NCBI GenBank assembly: GCA_002359735.1
Contig: DENS01000013.1
Span: forward strand, 1 to 64,000
DNA from: Micavibrio sp. UBA2638
GTDB taxonomy: Bacteria; Pseudomonadota; Alphaproteobacteria; Micavibrionales; Micavibrionaceae
Length of the DNA: 64,000 bases
Direction: 5' to 3'
Shown here: positions 8,947 to 16,963 of the stretch, piece after piece
Numbering within the stretch: position 1 is the stretch's first letter
Layout: each line of letters starts with the position of its first letter
Position numbers and translations under genes: made by a program
Notes under the pieces: model-generated
What the model saw: the letters and a program-made list of their open reading frames with translations, nothing else
Databases searched by the model: none
Told to the model about the DNA's origin: nothing

Positions 8947-9789
8947 TCACAATTTCATCCCGAAGAATGATCGGGTTGCCCCAGTCTCTTTCAGTATTAC
9001 AATATCTACGCGGCGCGATAAATCCTGCTTTCGGTCCTCAGGCATAGCTTCCGGCAAATCCATAAAGCGTGTTGAAGACATGCCACGCGCTGTTACTGGC
9101 CTTGTGTAACCGACATTTTCCAGTACGCCAGCAACGCTGAGCGCCCGGTCCAGGGACAACTGCCAGTTAGAGCCATATAAAGCATCAACACCAACAGGAC
9201 GTGGATCAGCATGACCAACGACCTCAATCGCATTTCGAATTTTTGCCAAAGCTCCACCAATTTCAAACAGGGCTTTTTGTCCTTTGGGGCCTATATCTGC
9301 TTTTCCGGGCTCAAAGAATAAATCATTAGGCATAGAAATTATTAGAGCATCACGTTGGATTATCAGCAAAATATCCTTTGTATCATCATTTTGATCCAAC
9401 GTCTGACGCACTAGTGACGCTAAATATCTTAGATCCAAGGCACTTGGCCGATTAACCCTATCTATAGTGATGGAATCGACCGTTCCGGATTCAAATTTAG
9501 GCGCGTAATATTTACTGAAATTGCTATTAATAACAGCGCTCATTTCCGACCATTTTTCAACATCAGGCTGCGCCATCGAATAAAGAAGCACAAAGAAAGT
9601 CAACATAAGCGCCATAATATCGGTAAAGGTAATCAACCATAATGAAGAAACGGCCTCTTCCTCATCTGATTTGTTTCTATAGTGATGAAAACCGGTAAAA
9701 TCCTGCTCCAAGCTATACTGCGCAGATTCCTCTGCTGTTAGTTCATCATCAAAAATATTGTCCAGTTTCTCAGTCACCGCGCTCCCCAT
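8947..9789 (-). CDS. motB: Stator protein MotB (OmpA-type peptidoglycan-binding domain)
   Basis: MotB forms the ion channel with MotA and anchors the stator to peptidoglycan. The 280-residue protein has a cytoplasmic N-terminus, a single membrane helix (about residues 50-72) with the ion-binding aspartate in FTDIM (D57, equivalent to E. coli D32), and a C-terminal OmpA-like domain containing GHADPRP, NWQLSLDRA and RRVDIVI motifs. It overlaps the preceding motB-like gene by 20 bases. The only MotA-type gene in the window lies far away at 40,301 behind fliN, so channel and anchor subunits are in different transcription units. Confidence 0.9.
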   Translation of the reverse strand: MGSAVTEKLDNIFDDELTAEESAQYSLEQDFTGFHHYRNKSDEEEAVSSLWLITFTDIMALMLTFFVLLYSMAQPDVEKWSEMSAVINSNFSKYYAPKFESGTVDSITIDRVNRPSALDLRYLASLVRQTLDQNDDTKDILLIIQRDALIISMPNDLFFEPGKADIGPKGQKALFEIGGALAKIRNAIEVVGHADPRPVGVDALYGSNWQLSLDRALSVAGVLENVGYTRPVTARGMSSTRFMDLPEAMPEDRKQDLSRRVDIVILKETGATRSFFGMKL

Positions 9790-10462
9790 CTACGATAGAA
9801 CCGCTAACATCCAGCGATTTATAAGGGCGAAACAGTAAGTCCACCATATCAGGCGCACCAGCCCCTACGCCCACACTAATAAAACGAATAGGAAGCCCTT
9901 GCCCCTCCAACAATTCACTGTAACCACTCACTGTCTTCATAGATGCATTCAGCTTCTCTGGCGCTTCATTCCGCATAACAGATGGATTCGCCCCTAAATT
10001 GAGAACAATATCCATGCGGTACGGCGCATTAGTTTGTGCCGTATTCATAAGATCCACGAGCATATTCAAAAATGGCTCCTCCATTAATGGGTTGCTCCCA
10101 CTATCTTGCAAAAAAGTTTCCTGCCCTTTTGCGCCAAGGGCTTTTTCAAACTCCTCACGCGTCAAAGAAATATACATCTCCGTTCCCAAGCGGTTTTTTG
10201 TAATTTTGAAATTTTTCACCTGCGCGTTAAAAAGCCCCTCTATTTTGTCCAGCGTCGTTCCTTCATTCATACTGGTTTCTTCTGCTGATATAACCGAAGG
10301 TGCTGGTTCATTCTTGTCAACTGCGCCCGCAGAAAACGCCATATTCAAACTTGAGACAATAGGATCAGCTTTCGTTTCCTCAAAATCAGATAACGCATTT
10401 AAGATAATAAAAAACGAGAGCAACATAATGAACAGGGATAACCCCAAATACTCATTGGCCAT
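9770..10462 (-). CDS. MotB-like paralogue without the channel aspartate
   Basis: This 230-residue protein begins almost directly with a membrane helix (residues about 5-24, LGLSLFIMLLSFFIILNALS) that aligns with the MotB helix, but the position of the essential aspartate is serine and no acidic residue lies in the helix. The C-terminal half is a weak OmpA-like fold (about 145-215) without the clear NWxLSxxRA motif of MotB. It therefore probably cannot conduct ions. It is the first gene of an operon with true motB (20-base overlap) and the TPR protein. It might form a structural heterodimer with MotB or a non-conducting cell-wall anchor; this is inference. Confidence 0.7.
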   Translation of the reverse strand: MANEYLGLSLFIMLLSFFIILNALSDFEETKADPIVSSLNMAFSAGAVDKNEPAPSVISAEETSMNEGTTLDKIEGLFNAQVKNFKITKNRLGTEMYISLTREEFEKALGAKGQETFLQDSGSNPLMEEPFLNMLVDLMNTAQTNAPYRMDIVLNLGANPSVMRNEAPEKLNASMKTVSGYSELLEGQGLPIRFISVGVGAGAPDMVDLLFRPYKSLDVSGSIVDGERGD

Positions 10463-10501
10463 GAATAAAACGTCCTGTTTCGTTCAAACTTTTCAGTGAT
10501 C

Positions 10502-10533
10502 AGTATAGCACATATGCATGCAATATCCGTCAA
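10502..10533 (-). promoter_or_regulatory. Sigma-70 type promoter of the motB-like operon
   Basis: On the minus strand an extended -10 (TGCTATACT, with TATACT at 10507-10502) lies 40 bases upstream of the motB-like start, and a TTGACG -35-like hexamer sits at 10533-10528. The 20-base spacer is long, so the extended -10 probably dominates. No GG-N10-GC sigma-54 element is visible here, unlike the structural operons. Confidence 0.5.
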
Positions 10534-10542
10534 AAATAATAA

Positions 10543-10566
10543 AAGGCGCTCACTCATAAGCGCCTT
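10543..10566 (-). terminator. Intrinsic terminator after cheZ
   Basis: An 8-base-pair perfect stem (AAGGCGCT / AGCGCCTT, 8-base loop) is followed on the minus strand by TTATTATTTTT. It lies 27 bases past the cheZ stop and just before the motB-like promoter, and separates the fliL-cheZ operon from the stator operon. Confidence 0.8.
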
Positions 10567-10592
10567 CTCAACGTATAAATCTTAAAATTGCG

Positions 10593-11174
10593 TTAGAATT
10601 CCTCTAGCAACTTATCTATATCCTCCTGCGTAACACCACCGCCAGGCAATTGCGGGCCATTTAAAAGGCCGTCATTTTCCTGCTCAGGTGTATCATCGCC
10701 ACTACGAAGCGCGCCCGGCACCTTCTTTGACAGCACATCCATAAGAGCACCTACTTTTGTTTCAATACTTTTCAGTGCACCAACGACCTTTGAAATGCGT
10801 TGGCCTGTTATATCCTGAAAAGAACACGCTTCATATATCTTTGTAATATGATTTGCGATGGCCTCACCGGCTTCGCCGCCAACCTCGGCAGCTTTATCCT
10901 CAATTGCTTCACACGCATCCATTATGGATCCAGTGGCTTCCGCTGTCGCATCAATCACAGCATCCAGTTCATCCGTTGCGGTAGGAATGTGCGTATCAGT
11001 AATATCATTTGCGCCGGATGACCCAATGCCCTGGCGTGTTTCTTCGATAATTTTCTGCAATTCCGCTAATTCATGATATATCGACTCTTTAGACATTTCG
11101 CCATCTTTACCAACCTTTTCAATCACAGAATTAATGATTTTAAGAACTTCATCTTTTTCGTATGCATGGGCCAT
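10593..11174 (-). CDS. cheZ: CheY-P phosphatase CheZ
   Basis: CheZ removes phosphate from CheY-P. The 193-residue protein is mostly a long helical hairpin and contains SFQDITGQRI (about 118-127), with D121 and Q125 matching E. coli catalytic D143 and Q147. The last residues (VTQEDIDKLLEEF) match the C-terminal peptide that tethers CheZ to CheY. It lies 45 bases downstream of cheY. CheZ is not general among alphaproteobacteria, many of which use phosphate-sink CheY proteins instead, so its presence is informative about the lineage. Confidence 0.92.
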   Translation of the reverse strand: MAHAYEKDEVLKIINSVIEKVGKDGEMSKESIYHELAELQKIIEETRQGIGSSGANDITDTHIPTATDELDAVIDATAEATGSIMDACEAIEDKAAEVGGEAGEAIANHITKIYEACSFQDITGQRISKVVGALKSIETKVGALMDVLSKKVPGALRSGDDTPEQENDGLLNGPQLPGGGVTQEDIDKLLEEF

Positions 11175-11219
11175 AGGCTTATCATCCCCTCAATAAAAAT
11201 GCGCATTAACTATAAAAAA

Positions 11220-11609
11220 CTAAAAGTCTCCGATAACACTCGTCATCTTTGTTTTTAACGTTTCAGCATTAAACGGCTTAACAATGTAATTATTCACCCC
11301 GGCCTTTTTAGCGGCGATTACGTTTTCCGTTTTACTTTCTGCCGTCACCATAATAAAGGGGACTCCTGCATAAGATTCACCCGATTCCCGAATGGATTTT
11401 AATAAATCCAAGCCTGTCATCGGCTCCATATTCCAATCAGAGATGATTAAACCATAATGTTTATTTTTAACTTTTTCTAACGCGGCCTCGCCGTCCGTCG
11501 CCTCATCAACATTTGGGAAACCCAACTGTTTCAGAAGATTCTTAATAATTCTAAGCATTGTATTGTAATCATCCACGATTAGGACATTCATGTTCTTATC
11601 TACGGCCAC
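11220..11609 (-). CDS. cheY: Chemotaxis response regulator CheY
   Basis: A 129-residue single receiver domain. The acidic pair D13/D14, phosphoacceptor D58 (SDWNM), T89 and K111 (KPF) are all present, as in active CheY. It would bind the FliM N-terminal peptide (see fliM) and be dephosphorylated by the adjacent CheZ. The start is GTG at 11609, with AGGAG about 11 bases upstream; an internal ATG at codon 7 would remove part of the first strand and is less likely. It follows motE after 159 bases, a gap that may carry its own promoter. Confidence 0.93.
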   Translation of the reverse strand: MAVDKNMNVLIVDDYNTMLRIIKNLLKQLGFPNVDEATDGEAALEKVKNKHYGLIISDWNMEPMTGLDLLKSIRESGESYAGVPFIMVTAESKTENVIAAKKAGVNNYIVKPFNAETLKTKMTSVIGDF

Positions 11610-11768
11610 TCTATACTAACTCCTCATTAGTGTTTTTTTCTTAGACTATGATTATCTCCGAGATTTATTAAGGAAGTATAACCAAATTAAATTATATCGG
11701 AAAAACCATACAAAAATAAGCCCTCAGATCATATGGGGCGCATTAGAATTCACCAAAAGGAAGTGCCA

Positions 11769-12500
11769 TTAATTGCCTGGTAATTCAGGAAGAGTTTTTT
11801 GTTCCGCAAGCATAATTGTTACAGTACGCGCGCGTTCCGGGTTCATTGACGCCAAAATAGGAGATAGTTTTCGTTCACTCATCAGAGACATTACATTCAC
11901 TAAAATATCCAAATCCAGCGTATCAAAAATCCTCGCAGCTTCTTTTGGCTTCATACCCTCGTATATCTTTACCAAACTCGCAATGCGCGCTTTTTCCTCC
12001 TCGGACTGCTCTTCCAATAATTTTTCGATCTGCGTCCTAAGGGCATCCATTTCCTGATATTTACGATCAATTTCCTGTTCAGCTGCCTGCAATAAAGCCT
12101 CACGGGTAACTAGTGCCTGTTCGCGTTTATCTAACTCTTTACGACGTTCTGCCATGTCTGTGAACATCTGCATTTTTACGGCTGACACCCCGCCATCAGA
12201 ATCCGAGGCGTCCCGCCATTTTGAATTATCTACATCAATATCCGCGTGATCGGTTTCTTCCTCCAGCTCTGGTTTAGATTGCCCTTCCGCGCTGTTATCA
12301 TTTTCCTTGGCGTCATCTGCCATCGCAAGTTTTTGTTGTGACGGCATTGATGCATCATCTGTGCTACGCGCCTTTTCTGCCGCGGCATGTGCCGAGCCGG
12401 ATAAATCACGCACACCACTTACCACCTCCACCAAACGCACGGAAAAGGCCAACATGGCTACCAATATTAAAAGTGGTAATATTTTTAATCGTTCACTCAT
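11769..12500 (-). CDS. motE: MotE-like motility protein (MgtE_N-like C-terminus)
   Basis: The 243-residue protein has an N-terminal membrane or signal segment (about residues 8-28), an acidic low-complexity linker (about 40-105), a coiled coil (about 115-170, rich in E, K and Q), and a C-terminal domain with GMKPKEAARIFDTLDLDILVNVMSLM and RKLSPILASMNPERA, the MgtE N-domain-like pattern of MotE. In rhizobia MotE is a periplasmic chaperone for MotC. No MotC was recognised here, so the partner is unknown; the large TPR protein at 5,847 is one candidate. It lies between the DUF6468 gene and cheY. Confidence 0.75.
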   Translation of the reverse strand: MSERLKILPLLILVAMLAFSVRLVEVVSGVRDLSGSAHAAAEKARSTDDASMPSQQKLAMADDAKENDNSAEGQSKPELEEETDHADIDVDNSKWRDASDSDGGVSAVKMQMFTDMAERRKELDKREQALVTREALLQAAEQEIDRKYQEMDALRTQIEKLLEEQSEEEKARIASLVKIYEGMKPKEAARIFDTLDLDILVNVMSLMSERKLSPILASMNPERARTVTIMLAEQKTLPELPGN

Positions 12501-12532
12501 CGCCTGATATATATTCTATTATTTCTTCGTCG

Positions 12533-13144
12533 TTACTTCTTCTTTGTATTCTTCATGAGAGCTTCATATAGCTCCCTCTCTGCCTGGCTATCAAAGCCAT
12601 CATCATCAAGATCACGCGTCATAACTTCGTCATCTTCATATTTTTCTTCCTGTTCAAAATCACGGTCCTGAATAAAAAAAGACGGAGCATCCGCGCGTTT
12701 ATTATCTTCATGTCGGGTTACAGATGACGCCCCTGGCTTTCCCCTCTGTTTTTTACCCTCGGTAAAATTTGCGCGCTTCTCACTTAAGTCAAAGTCCGGT
12801 TTTTCTGGCATTTTCTGACGACTACTATCAGAAATGCGCTCCAAACGATTGGCCAACGAATTTCCCATATCATGCATTAACTGTAATTCATCGGTCAGCT
12901 TTCTTGCATTATTGACCACCTTTTGCAGGTCCTCACCTGCTTCAAAACTGGAATTCTTTAAATTGGCAATTGCGTCTTGTGCGTGTTCGATATTTTTCCC
13001 CAGCTCCCCCACCAGTGTGTTAAATTCCTGTCGGTACTTCCTAAAATTATTCAAGGCCTTGGACAATTTTATACAATAAAAAATTGTTACCCCAAGACCA
13101 ATTAAAACAACGCAATCAAGCGCAATACTCAGCAAGCCATTCAT
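12533..13144 (-). CDS. DUF6468-type membrane-anchored coiled-coil protein
   Basis: The 203-residue protein has one N-terminal membrane helix (about residues 5-25), then a helical region (about 30-110) with predicted coiled-coil character, and a disordered, charged C-terminus. I recall this arrangement as the DUF6468 family, which sits between fliM and motE in many alphaproteobacteria; no function is known to me. Its start overlaps the fliM stop by one base (13144), so the two are translationally coupled, which suggests a role near the C ring or stator. Confidence 0.65.
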   Translation of the reverse strand: MNGLLSIALDCVVLIGLGVTIFYCIKLSKALNNFRKYRQEFNTLVGELGKNIEHAQDAIANLKNSSFEAGEDLQKVVNNARKLTDELQLMHDMGNSLANRLERISDSSRQKMPEKPDFDLSEKRANFTEGKKQRGKPGASSVTRHEDNKRADAPSFFIQDRDFEQEEKYEDDEVMTRDLDDDGFDSQAERELYEALMKNTKKK

Positions 13145-14256
13145 TATTCATCATCCTCATTTTCCGGCGGAATGTATCTTTCAATACGGACAGCAATATT
13201 TCCTTGTTTCTGCCCCACCGGCCCCTTGAACATCGGGAAGTGTCCACAACGCATCTCAAGCTCCTCATCGACACGCGTATTAAATAGTACTTGCGTACCA
13301 ATTTTCCAATTCATCAACTCATCCAGCGGTAAGGTCAGCTCACCCAAAATGGCTTGCAGTTTAATATCTGTTTTATACAATTCATGAGTAAGGTGGCTTT
13401 CCCAAATGGAATCTCGGCCAAATTTTTCCCCCATGAACATCTGCAAAAGCAATTCACGAATTGGCTCTAATGTCGCGTAAGGTATTAAAATTTCAACGCG
13501 GCCACCACGGTCGCCCATATCTACACGCAGACGCGCGAGCACACAGGCATTACCACTTTGTGTAATCGTCGCAAAGCGTGGATTTGTTTCCATCCTGTCC
13601 AAAGAAAAACTAACCGGCGAAAGCGGGTCGAAAGCCGATGATAAATCACCCAGACCGACCTGCACCATCTTCTCGACCAACTTGGATTCAATCGTTGTAT
13701 AAGGGCGCCCCTCGACACGAATTGCGGGCGTTCCCTTTCGTCCTCCCAGCAAAACATCCACGATTGAATAAATTAAGGCTGAATCTGTAACCAGCAAACC
13801 GTTGTTATCCCATTCCTCGGCCTTAAAAACAGATAACATCGCCGGAAGCGGTATAGAATTCATATAATCGCCAAAACGAACCGTGGAAACCTGATCCAAT
13901 GACACCTCAACATTATCAGATGTCAAATTCCGTAAAGATGTCGACATCAAACGCACAAGCCGGTCAAACACGATATCGAGCATCGGCAGGCGTTCATAGT
14001 TCACCATTGCCGAGTTGATAAGTGCCATAACACCGGAGGTATCTGAATCCATGCCGGCATCATCGTCAAAACCAAGAAGGGAATCGATTTCATCCTGATT
14101 TAGAATGCGTGTACCACCGGCTTCATCGCCTCCGCCATCAAATTCGGGCACAGCGTCAGACTCGCCCTCATCATCGGCCATGGCTTCCCATTCCGACATC
14201 ATGGCTTTTTCTTCTTCGCTCATTTGTTCGAGCTCATCCGTGGATGTATCGCTCAT
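13144..14256 (-). CDS. fliM: Flagellar motor switch protein FliM
   Basis: FliM is the C-ring subunit that receives CheY-P. The 370-residue protein has an acidic N-terminal extension (about 1-50) followed by the CheY-binding peptide LNQDEIDSLLGF (about 52-63), a CheC-like middle domain (about 85-280) and a C-terminal SpoA domain (about 290-370). The extension is longer than in enterics. It lies downstream of fliL, with a sigma-54-like element in the gap (14298-14313) and an AGAAGG ribosome site. Confidence 0.95.
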   Translation of the reverse strand: MSDTSTDELEQMSEEEKAMMSEWEAMADDEGESDAVPEFDGGGDEAGGTRILNQDEIDSLLGFDDDAGMDSDTSGVMALINSAMVNYERLPMLDIVFDRLVRLMSTSLRNLTSDNVEVSLDQVSTVRFGDYMNSIPLPAMLSVFKAEEWDNNGLLVTDSALIYSIVDVLLGGRKGTPAIRVEGRPYTTIESKLVEKMVQVGLGDLSSAFDPLSPVSFSLDRMETNPRFATITQSGNACVLARLRVDMGDRGGRVEILIPYATLEPIRELLLQMFMGEKFGRDSIWESHLTHELYKTDIKLQAILGELTLPLDELMNWKIGTQVLFNTRVDEELEMRCGHFPMFKGPVGQKQGNIAVRIERYIPPENEDDE

Positions 14257-14297
14257 CTGGCTACCTTCTTCTAGTTACGTGTCCCTGCCGTTACATA

Positions 14298-14313
14298 AGC
14301 AAGTCCTATGCCG
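14298..14313 (-). promoter_or_regulatory. Possible sigma-54 promoter of fliM
   Basis: Minus-strand sequence CGGCATAGGACTTGCT keeps GG-N10-GC and the TTGCT -12 block, with mismatches at the first, sixth and seventh bases of the consensus. Start of transcription would be near 14288, 32 bases before fliM. It is weaker than the flgB, flgI and fliF sites. Confidence 0.5.
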
Positions 14314-14338
14314 ATTTTTATTTCTTTATAGTATACCA

Positions 14339-14998
14339 TTATTGAATCAAAATTTCCTGAAACAGCACATCTTTTACCTTAACTGGCGCAGATGCTTGAT
14401 TAACACGCCACAATAATTCCATCTGCAATCGATAAATTCCTGCCGATCCGCGCAAATCTTTTACACGCAACTCCCGCAAATACGTCTGGAATTGATCGAC
14501 AACTCTTGGCATTACGGCCTCAATTTGCGAAGCCTCATCAGGGTTTTCCAATTCCAGTTGTACCGTCAACCTTAAAAAACGGGGTGTTCCGTCTTCTTCA
14601 CTTAGATTCACAATCATAGTGGGCATTTCAATAAACGCTCCGCTTCCACCTTCACCGTGTCCATCACCGCCGCCGCCATGACCATCATCACCATCCGAAC
14701 CATGATCTGCTTCAGCTTTGTCCTGACTTTCCTCTTCTGGGCAAGCGGTAATAACCTCACCGTGATCATCCACTTCCTCAACACATTCTTCGCCCCCCCC
14801 CAGATAAGGATCAAGAAAGCCCGAGAAATAAAGACCACCGCCGACACCCAGCAATAGTAAAAGCGGAATAACAACAAAAATTATCAACTTCTTCGCATTA
14901 AAACCGGCCTTACCCTCAGAGCCCTCATCTTCGCCCTCGGTTTCGGCACTTTCATCAGGATCTACTTCGGTTTCATTTACATCATCATCTGACATCAT
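14339..14998 (-). CDS. fliL: Flagellar basal-body-associated protein FliL
   Basis: FliL is a single-pass protein that surrounds the stator. The 219-residue product has an acidic cytoplasmic N-terminus (about 1-33), one membrane helix (about 36-60), a periplasmic linker rich in His, Gly and Asp (about 92-116), and a C-terminal domain with PRFLRLTVQLELENPDEA and LRELRVKDLRGSAG, the FliL signature. The His-rich linker is unusual and might bind metal, which is speculation. It starts the minus-strand fliL-to-cheZ group. Confidence 0.93.
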   Translation of the reverse strand: MMSDDDVNETEVDPDESAETEGEDEGSEGKAGFNAKKLIIFVVIPLLLLLGVGGGLYFSGFLDPYLGGGEECVEEVDDHGEVITACPEEESQDKAEADHGSDGDDGHGGGGDGHGEGGSGAFIEMPTMIVNLSEEDGTPRFLRLTVQLELENPDEASQIEAVMPRVVDQFQTYLRELRVKDLRGSAGIYRLQMELLWRVNQASAPVKVKDVLFQEILIQ

Positions 14999-15356
14999 TG
15001 CTTATCAATCTTTGTTTGCATTTCATATATCTAAAACTGGTACCTCTCTGATTATAAAGCATCTGGACGGCAAAAAAAATGGGCTTGATGATTTCCTTTT
15101 ATATTATCCCGCAATATGTGCTCATATCGCCGAAAGTCACCTAATGGAAAAAATTGCCCTTAGTCGAAAAAACTTCCCGTACAAGCCCGTGCCACGCGCG
15201 GAGCGCTTCTAGACAAGAACCAGTAACGCATTGATTTAAAATAATAAATAAAATTGGCATGGCGTGTGCAGTGTGATTGGCAGGGCAAAAGACAACAACA
15301 ATATAAATTGCCGATAAAGAACTAAAGAGTAACGAAAAGGGTAAAGGAACAGAGAA
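14999..15356. other. Divergent fliL/flgF intergenic region
   Basis: The 358 bases between fliL (minus) and flgF (plus) contain no convincing gene; a 66-codon plus-strand frame at 15012-15212 lacks a ribosome site and family features. The flgF sigma-54 promoter is at 15255-15270. No clear fliL promoter was found: TGGCAC on the minus strand at 15194-15189 lacks a GC at the required spacing. Confidence 0.7.
15255..15270 (+). promoter_or_regulatory. Sigma-54 promoter of the flgF-flgG-flgA-flgH operon
   Basis: TGGCATGGCGTGTGCA keeps GG-N10-GC and differs from the consensus at two positions. Transcription would begin near 15282, about 75 bases before flgF. FlbD is the expected activator. Confidence 0.75.
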
Positions 15357-16082
15357 ATGGAAAATAGTCTCTATCTTGGATTATCGCGGCAGATGACGCT
15401 GCGGACCAATATGGCCATTACAGCGAATAATATTGCAAATATGAATACGCCAGGATTCCGGGGGCAAAATATGTTATTCGCCGAATATCTGGCCGATCCA
15501 CGCGGAGCAGAAGACGAATTATCTTTTGTTTACGACCGCGGACAATACCAGAGTACCAAAGCCGGCCCATTACAACAAACAGACAATCCACTAGATATGG
15601 CATTGGTTGGGCCTGGATTCTTCGGCGTTGCTGGCCCTGGTGACCAGCCAACATACAGCCGCGCTGGAAACTTTCAAATAGGCACCACGGGAACATTACA
15701 AACGGCCGCAGGTTTCGATGTACTTGATGAAGGTGGCGCAGCCATACAAATTCCGCAGGACGCTAAAGAAATCAGCATTGACGATAACGGCAATGTTTCT
15801 ACAGAGAATGGGCAAATTGGGAAAATTCAGATTGTTGAATTTGAAAACATTCAAGAGCTGGACCCTCTGGGGAATAACCTTTATACAACGGCGGCCGCAG
15901 CAATCCCGGCCACACAAACAAAAGCAAAACAGGGATATGTCGAAGGATCAAACATCAATGCCGTCATGGAAATGACTAACATGATTGAAATATCGCGATC
16001 TTTCCAATCTATGCAGCAAGCCATGTCCGTAGAAAATGACCGCCTGCGTAGCGCAATCGCAAAACTAACCAAAACAACATAA
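15357..16082 (+). CDS. flgF: Flagellar proximal rod protein FlgF
   Basis: The 241-residue protein has the rod/hook N-terminal motif NNIANMNTPGFRGQ (about residues 24-37), a middle domain with the typical NPLDMALVGPGFFGV stretch (about 77-91), and the C-terminal helix with NMIEISRSFQSMQQAM and AIAKLT. Shorter than FlgG, as usual. It is first in the operon flgF-flgG-flgA-flgH and has AGGA nine bases upstream of the ATG. Confidence 0.95.
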   Translation: MENSLYLGLSRQMTLRTNMAITANNIANMNTPGFRGQNMLFAEYLADPRGAEDELSFVYDRGQYQSTKAGPLQQTDNPLDMALVGPGFFGVAGPGDQPTYSRAGNFQIGTTGTLQTAAGFDVLDEGGAAIQIPQDAKEISIDDNGNVSTENGQIGKIQIVEFENIQELDPLGNNLYTTAAAAIPATQTKAKQGYVEGSNINAVMEMTNMIEISRSFQSMQQAMSVENDRLRSAIAKLTKTT

Positions 16083-16143
16083 ATAAAGGATTCGCCACTG
16101 GCATACCGACCCAGGGCTTAATTTTGATTAAAGGAGAAAACCA

Positions 16144-16929
16144 ATGAGATCATTAGATATCGGCGCAACAGGAATGATGGCCCAACAAATGAATGTGGAT
16201 ACCATCTCCAACAACATCGCAAACATGACAACGACCGGATTCAAGCGCCAGCGTGCGGCCTTCCTGGATCTGATTTATCAGAACATTGATCGTCCTGGCA
16301 GTACATCATCCGATGCGGGAACAACCGTACCTTCGGGTATTCAGATGGGCCTTGGTGTCAGAACAGGTGCCGTGTACCGCATGACCGGCCAAGGCGCATT
16401 GGAAATAACCGAAAACCCGCTAGATTTAGCCATCACTGGTGAGGGATATTTCCAGATACAGATGCCTAGCGGTGAAACCGCCTATACGCGCGATGGTACA
16501 TTCCAGCTAAATGAAAATGGTGAACTAGTTACCACGCAAGGATACCTTGTTGACCCGGGCATCACCGTTCCGGATGACGCCGAAGACATTGACATCAATG
16601 AAAATGGTGAGGTTCTGGTCAGCATCAACGGACAAGTCGCTTTACAAAATCTTGGCCAAATCCAACTAGCCGGGTTTGTTAACCCTGTCGGCCTTGAGGC
16701 CATTGGCGATAACTTGTTCCTCGAAACAGAAGCCTCGGGCGCACCAACAGCCGGAAACCCTGGTGAAGACCAGTTCGGCACAATACGTCAGGGCGCTTTG
16801 GAGCAATCAAATGTTAACGTAGTGGAAGAAATTACCCGCCTCATTTCCGCACAGCGCGCCTATGAAATGAATTCCAACGTCATCTCAACATCTGATGAAA
16901 TGATGCAGGTTGTCGGACAATTGAAATAA
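16144..16929 (+). CDS. flgG: Flagellar distal rod protein FlgG
   Basis: FlgG builds the distal rod. The 261-residue protein starts with MRSLDIGATGMMAQQ, has NNIANMTTTGFKRQRAAF (about 21-38), the ENPLDLAITGEGYFQI core (about 95-110), and the C-terminal SNVNVVEEITRLISAQRAYEMNS signature region (about 222-244). Length and motifs are canonical. A good AGGAG precedes the ATG; 61 bases separate it from flgF. Confidence 0.97.
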   Translation: MRSLDIGATGMMAQQMNVDTISNNIANMTTTGFKRQRAAFLDLIYQNIDRPGSTSSDAGTTVPSGIQMGLGVRTGAVYRMTGQGALEITENPLDLAITGEGYFQIQMPSGETAYTRDGTFQLNENGELVTTQGYLVDPGITVPDDAEDIDINENGEVLVSINGQVALQNLGQIQLAGFVNPVGLEAIGDNLFLETEASGAPTAGNPGEDQFGTIRQGALEQSNVNVVEEITRLISAQRAYEMNSNVISTSDEMMQVVGQLK

Positions 16930-16963
16930 GACGTTTTATAACGATCACACAGGAGACCATAAA

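Noticed and set aside
15185..15194. TGGCACGG on the minus strand as a fliL sigma-54 promoter
   Set aside because: No GC at the required 10-base spacing; the -12 block reads TTGTAC.
15012..15212. 66-codon plus-strand frame between fliL and flgF
   Set aside because: No ribosome site, no recognisable motif, and it lies in a divergent promoter region.
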